From JAOUEE01 sp051011595 (GTDB lineage Bacteria; Actinomycetota; Acidimicrobiia; Acidimicrobiales; SHLQ01), in assembly GCA_051011595.1 (NCBI GenBank), contig JBPCTQ010000337.1, forward strand, positions 1 through 20,910: DNA of 20,910 nucleotides. The letters run 5' to 3'. The stretch's first letter is position 1, and every line of letters begins with the position of its first letter. This document shows, one piece after another, positions 20,426 to 20,910 of this stretch. The position numbers were made by a program, and so were the translations under genes. Under the pieces are notes generated by a model. That model did no database searches, was not told the origin of the DNA, and worked only from the letters and a program-made list of their open reading frames with translations.

Positions 20426-20910
20426 ATGTTCGACGTCGACCTCGCTGCGCCGTTCGCCCTCGGGCTGGTGGCCGCGTTCAACCCCTGTGGGTTCGCCATG
20501 TTGCCCACCTATCTGGCCTATTTCATCGGCCTCGAAGACGAGACCGACGACCAGTCGGTGGCCGGCAATGTGATGCGGGGGCTGATGGTCGGCGGGGTGA
20601 TGACGCTCGGTTTCGTCGCCGTCTTCGGCACCTTCGGTTTCGCCACCAGCCATCTGGTGTCGCGCAGCCTCATCAGTGAATGGTTGCCGTGGTTCACCAT
20701 CATCGTCGGCATCTTGATGGTGCCCCTCGGCATCGCCATGTTGTTCGGGTTCGAGCTGAACCTGAGGATGCCGAGAATGAACAAGGGCACCGGCAGCCGC
20801 CAGCTGCGGTCGGTGTTCGCCTTCGGTGTGTCGTATGCGGTGGTGTCGCTCGGTTGTACGGCACCGTTGTTCTTGATCCAGGTGGTCGGATCGTTCACCC
20901 GGGAAGGGGT
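20426..20910 (+). CDS. CcdA-like cytochrome c biogenesis membrane protein (partial, 3' end outside window)
   Basis: The first 161 residues of a CcdA/DsbD-transmembrane-type protein. The start AAPFALGLVAAFNPCGFAMLP carries the NPCG motif (Cys21), and the second redox cysteine is in VVSLGCTAPLF. Four hydrophobic segments are visible so far. CcdA passes electrons from cytosolic thioredoxin across the membrane to thioredoxin-like lipoproteins, so the TlpA-like gene just upstream is the likely partner. No ribosome binding site is clear before ATG 20426, and the -10-like sequence is also poor, so it may depend on the upstream transcript. Confidence 0.85.
   Translation, partial: MFDVDLAAPFALGLVAAFNPCGFAMLPTYLAYFIGLEDETDDQSVAGNVMRGLMVGGVMTLGFVAVFGTFGFATSHLVSRSLISEWLPWFTIIVGILMVPLGIAMLFGFELNLRMPRMNKGTGSRQLRSVFAFGVSYAVVSLGCTAPLFLIQVVGSFTREG

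Noticed and set aside
1..20910. CRISPR array, insertion sequence or prophage
   Set aside because: No regularly spaced repeats, transposase, integrase or phage structural proteins were seen; the only repeats are the 120-bp duplication and the two-copy repeat after whiB7.

Overview
The window is GC-rich (roughly two thirds G+C), densely packed with genes on both strands and carries no sign of a phage, insertion sequence or CRISPR. A four-cysteine WhiB regulator, oligoribonuclease, a DUF4031 protein, a LigD-type ATP-dependent ligase and many leaderless starts point to an actinomycetote. The style (Asp/Glu-rich proteins, TACCGT-type -10 boxes, small lipoproteins with Thr/Ser/Pro linkers) suggests a deep lineage such as Acidimicrobiia, but that placement is inference.

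Layout: 1-481 (-) is the start of an unknown membrane protein cut by the window edge. 575-1275 (-) holds two overlapping crcB/Fluc fluoride-channel genes. 1545-2638 (+) is a histidine phosphatase coupled to a YgjP-type metallopeptidase. 2639-5597 (-) is a tightly overlapping trio: lipoprotein, repetitive acidic protein and UbiB/ABC1 kinase-like protein. 5658-10256 holds a phytoene-desaturase-like FAD oxidoreductase (+), a TetR regulator (-), a Gfo/Idh/MocA oxidoreductase (+) and a cysteine-type sulfatase (-). 10379-13152 (+) has tRNA-Lys(TTT) lying one base before a polytopic membrane protein gene, then a CPA1 cation/proton antiporter. 13194-14385 holds two convergent small lipoproteins. 14395-16458 has DUF4031 (-), an ATP-dependent ligase (+) and a degenerate anti-sigma-type ATPase (+). 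16495-18644 has dut (-), then orn and a metallo-beta-lactamase-fold hydrolase (+). 18645-19489 is whiB7 with a long leader. 19767-20910 is a TlpA/ResA-like lipoprotein followed by the start of a CcdA-like protein, a likely disulfide-reduction pair.

The most interesting region is 18700-19700. The WhiB protein has the EPWGVWGG turn and a C-terminal RGRP AT-hook that mark WhiB7, the antibiotic-response activator. Its gene is preceded by an AT-rich block, a TTGACA promoter, a leader of about 375 bases with a 56-codon upstream ORF, and an intrinsic terminator. This is the architecture of ribosome-controlled attenuation known for whiB7/wblC in mycobacteria and streptomycetes. I also see a nested alternative pairing that would sequester the terminator's 5' arm. 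Behind the gene lie a short tandem repeat and three perfect hairpins.

A second theme is promoter grammar. Eleven starts, plus one alternative start, are preceded at 6-8 bases by a TANNNT hexamer and have no Shine-Dalgarno sequence, so transcription would begin at or next to the start codon. The same geometry precedes the tRNA, whose 3' end nearly touches the next start codon.
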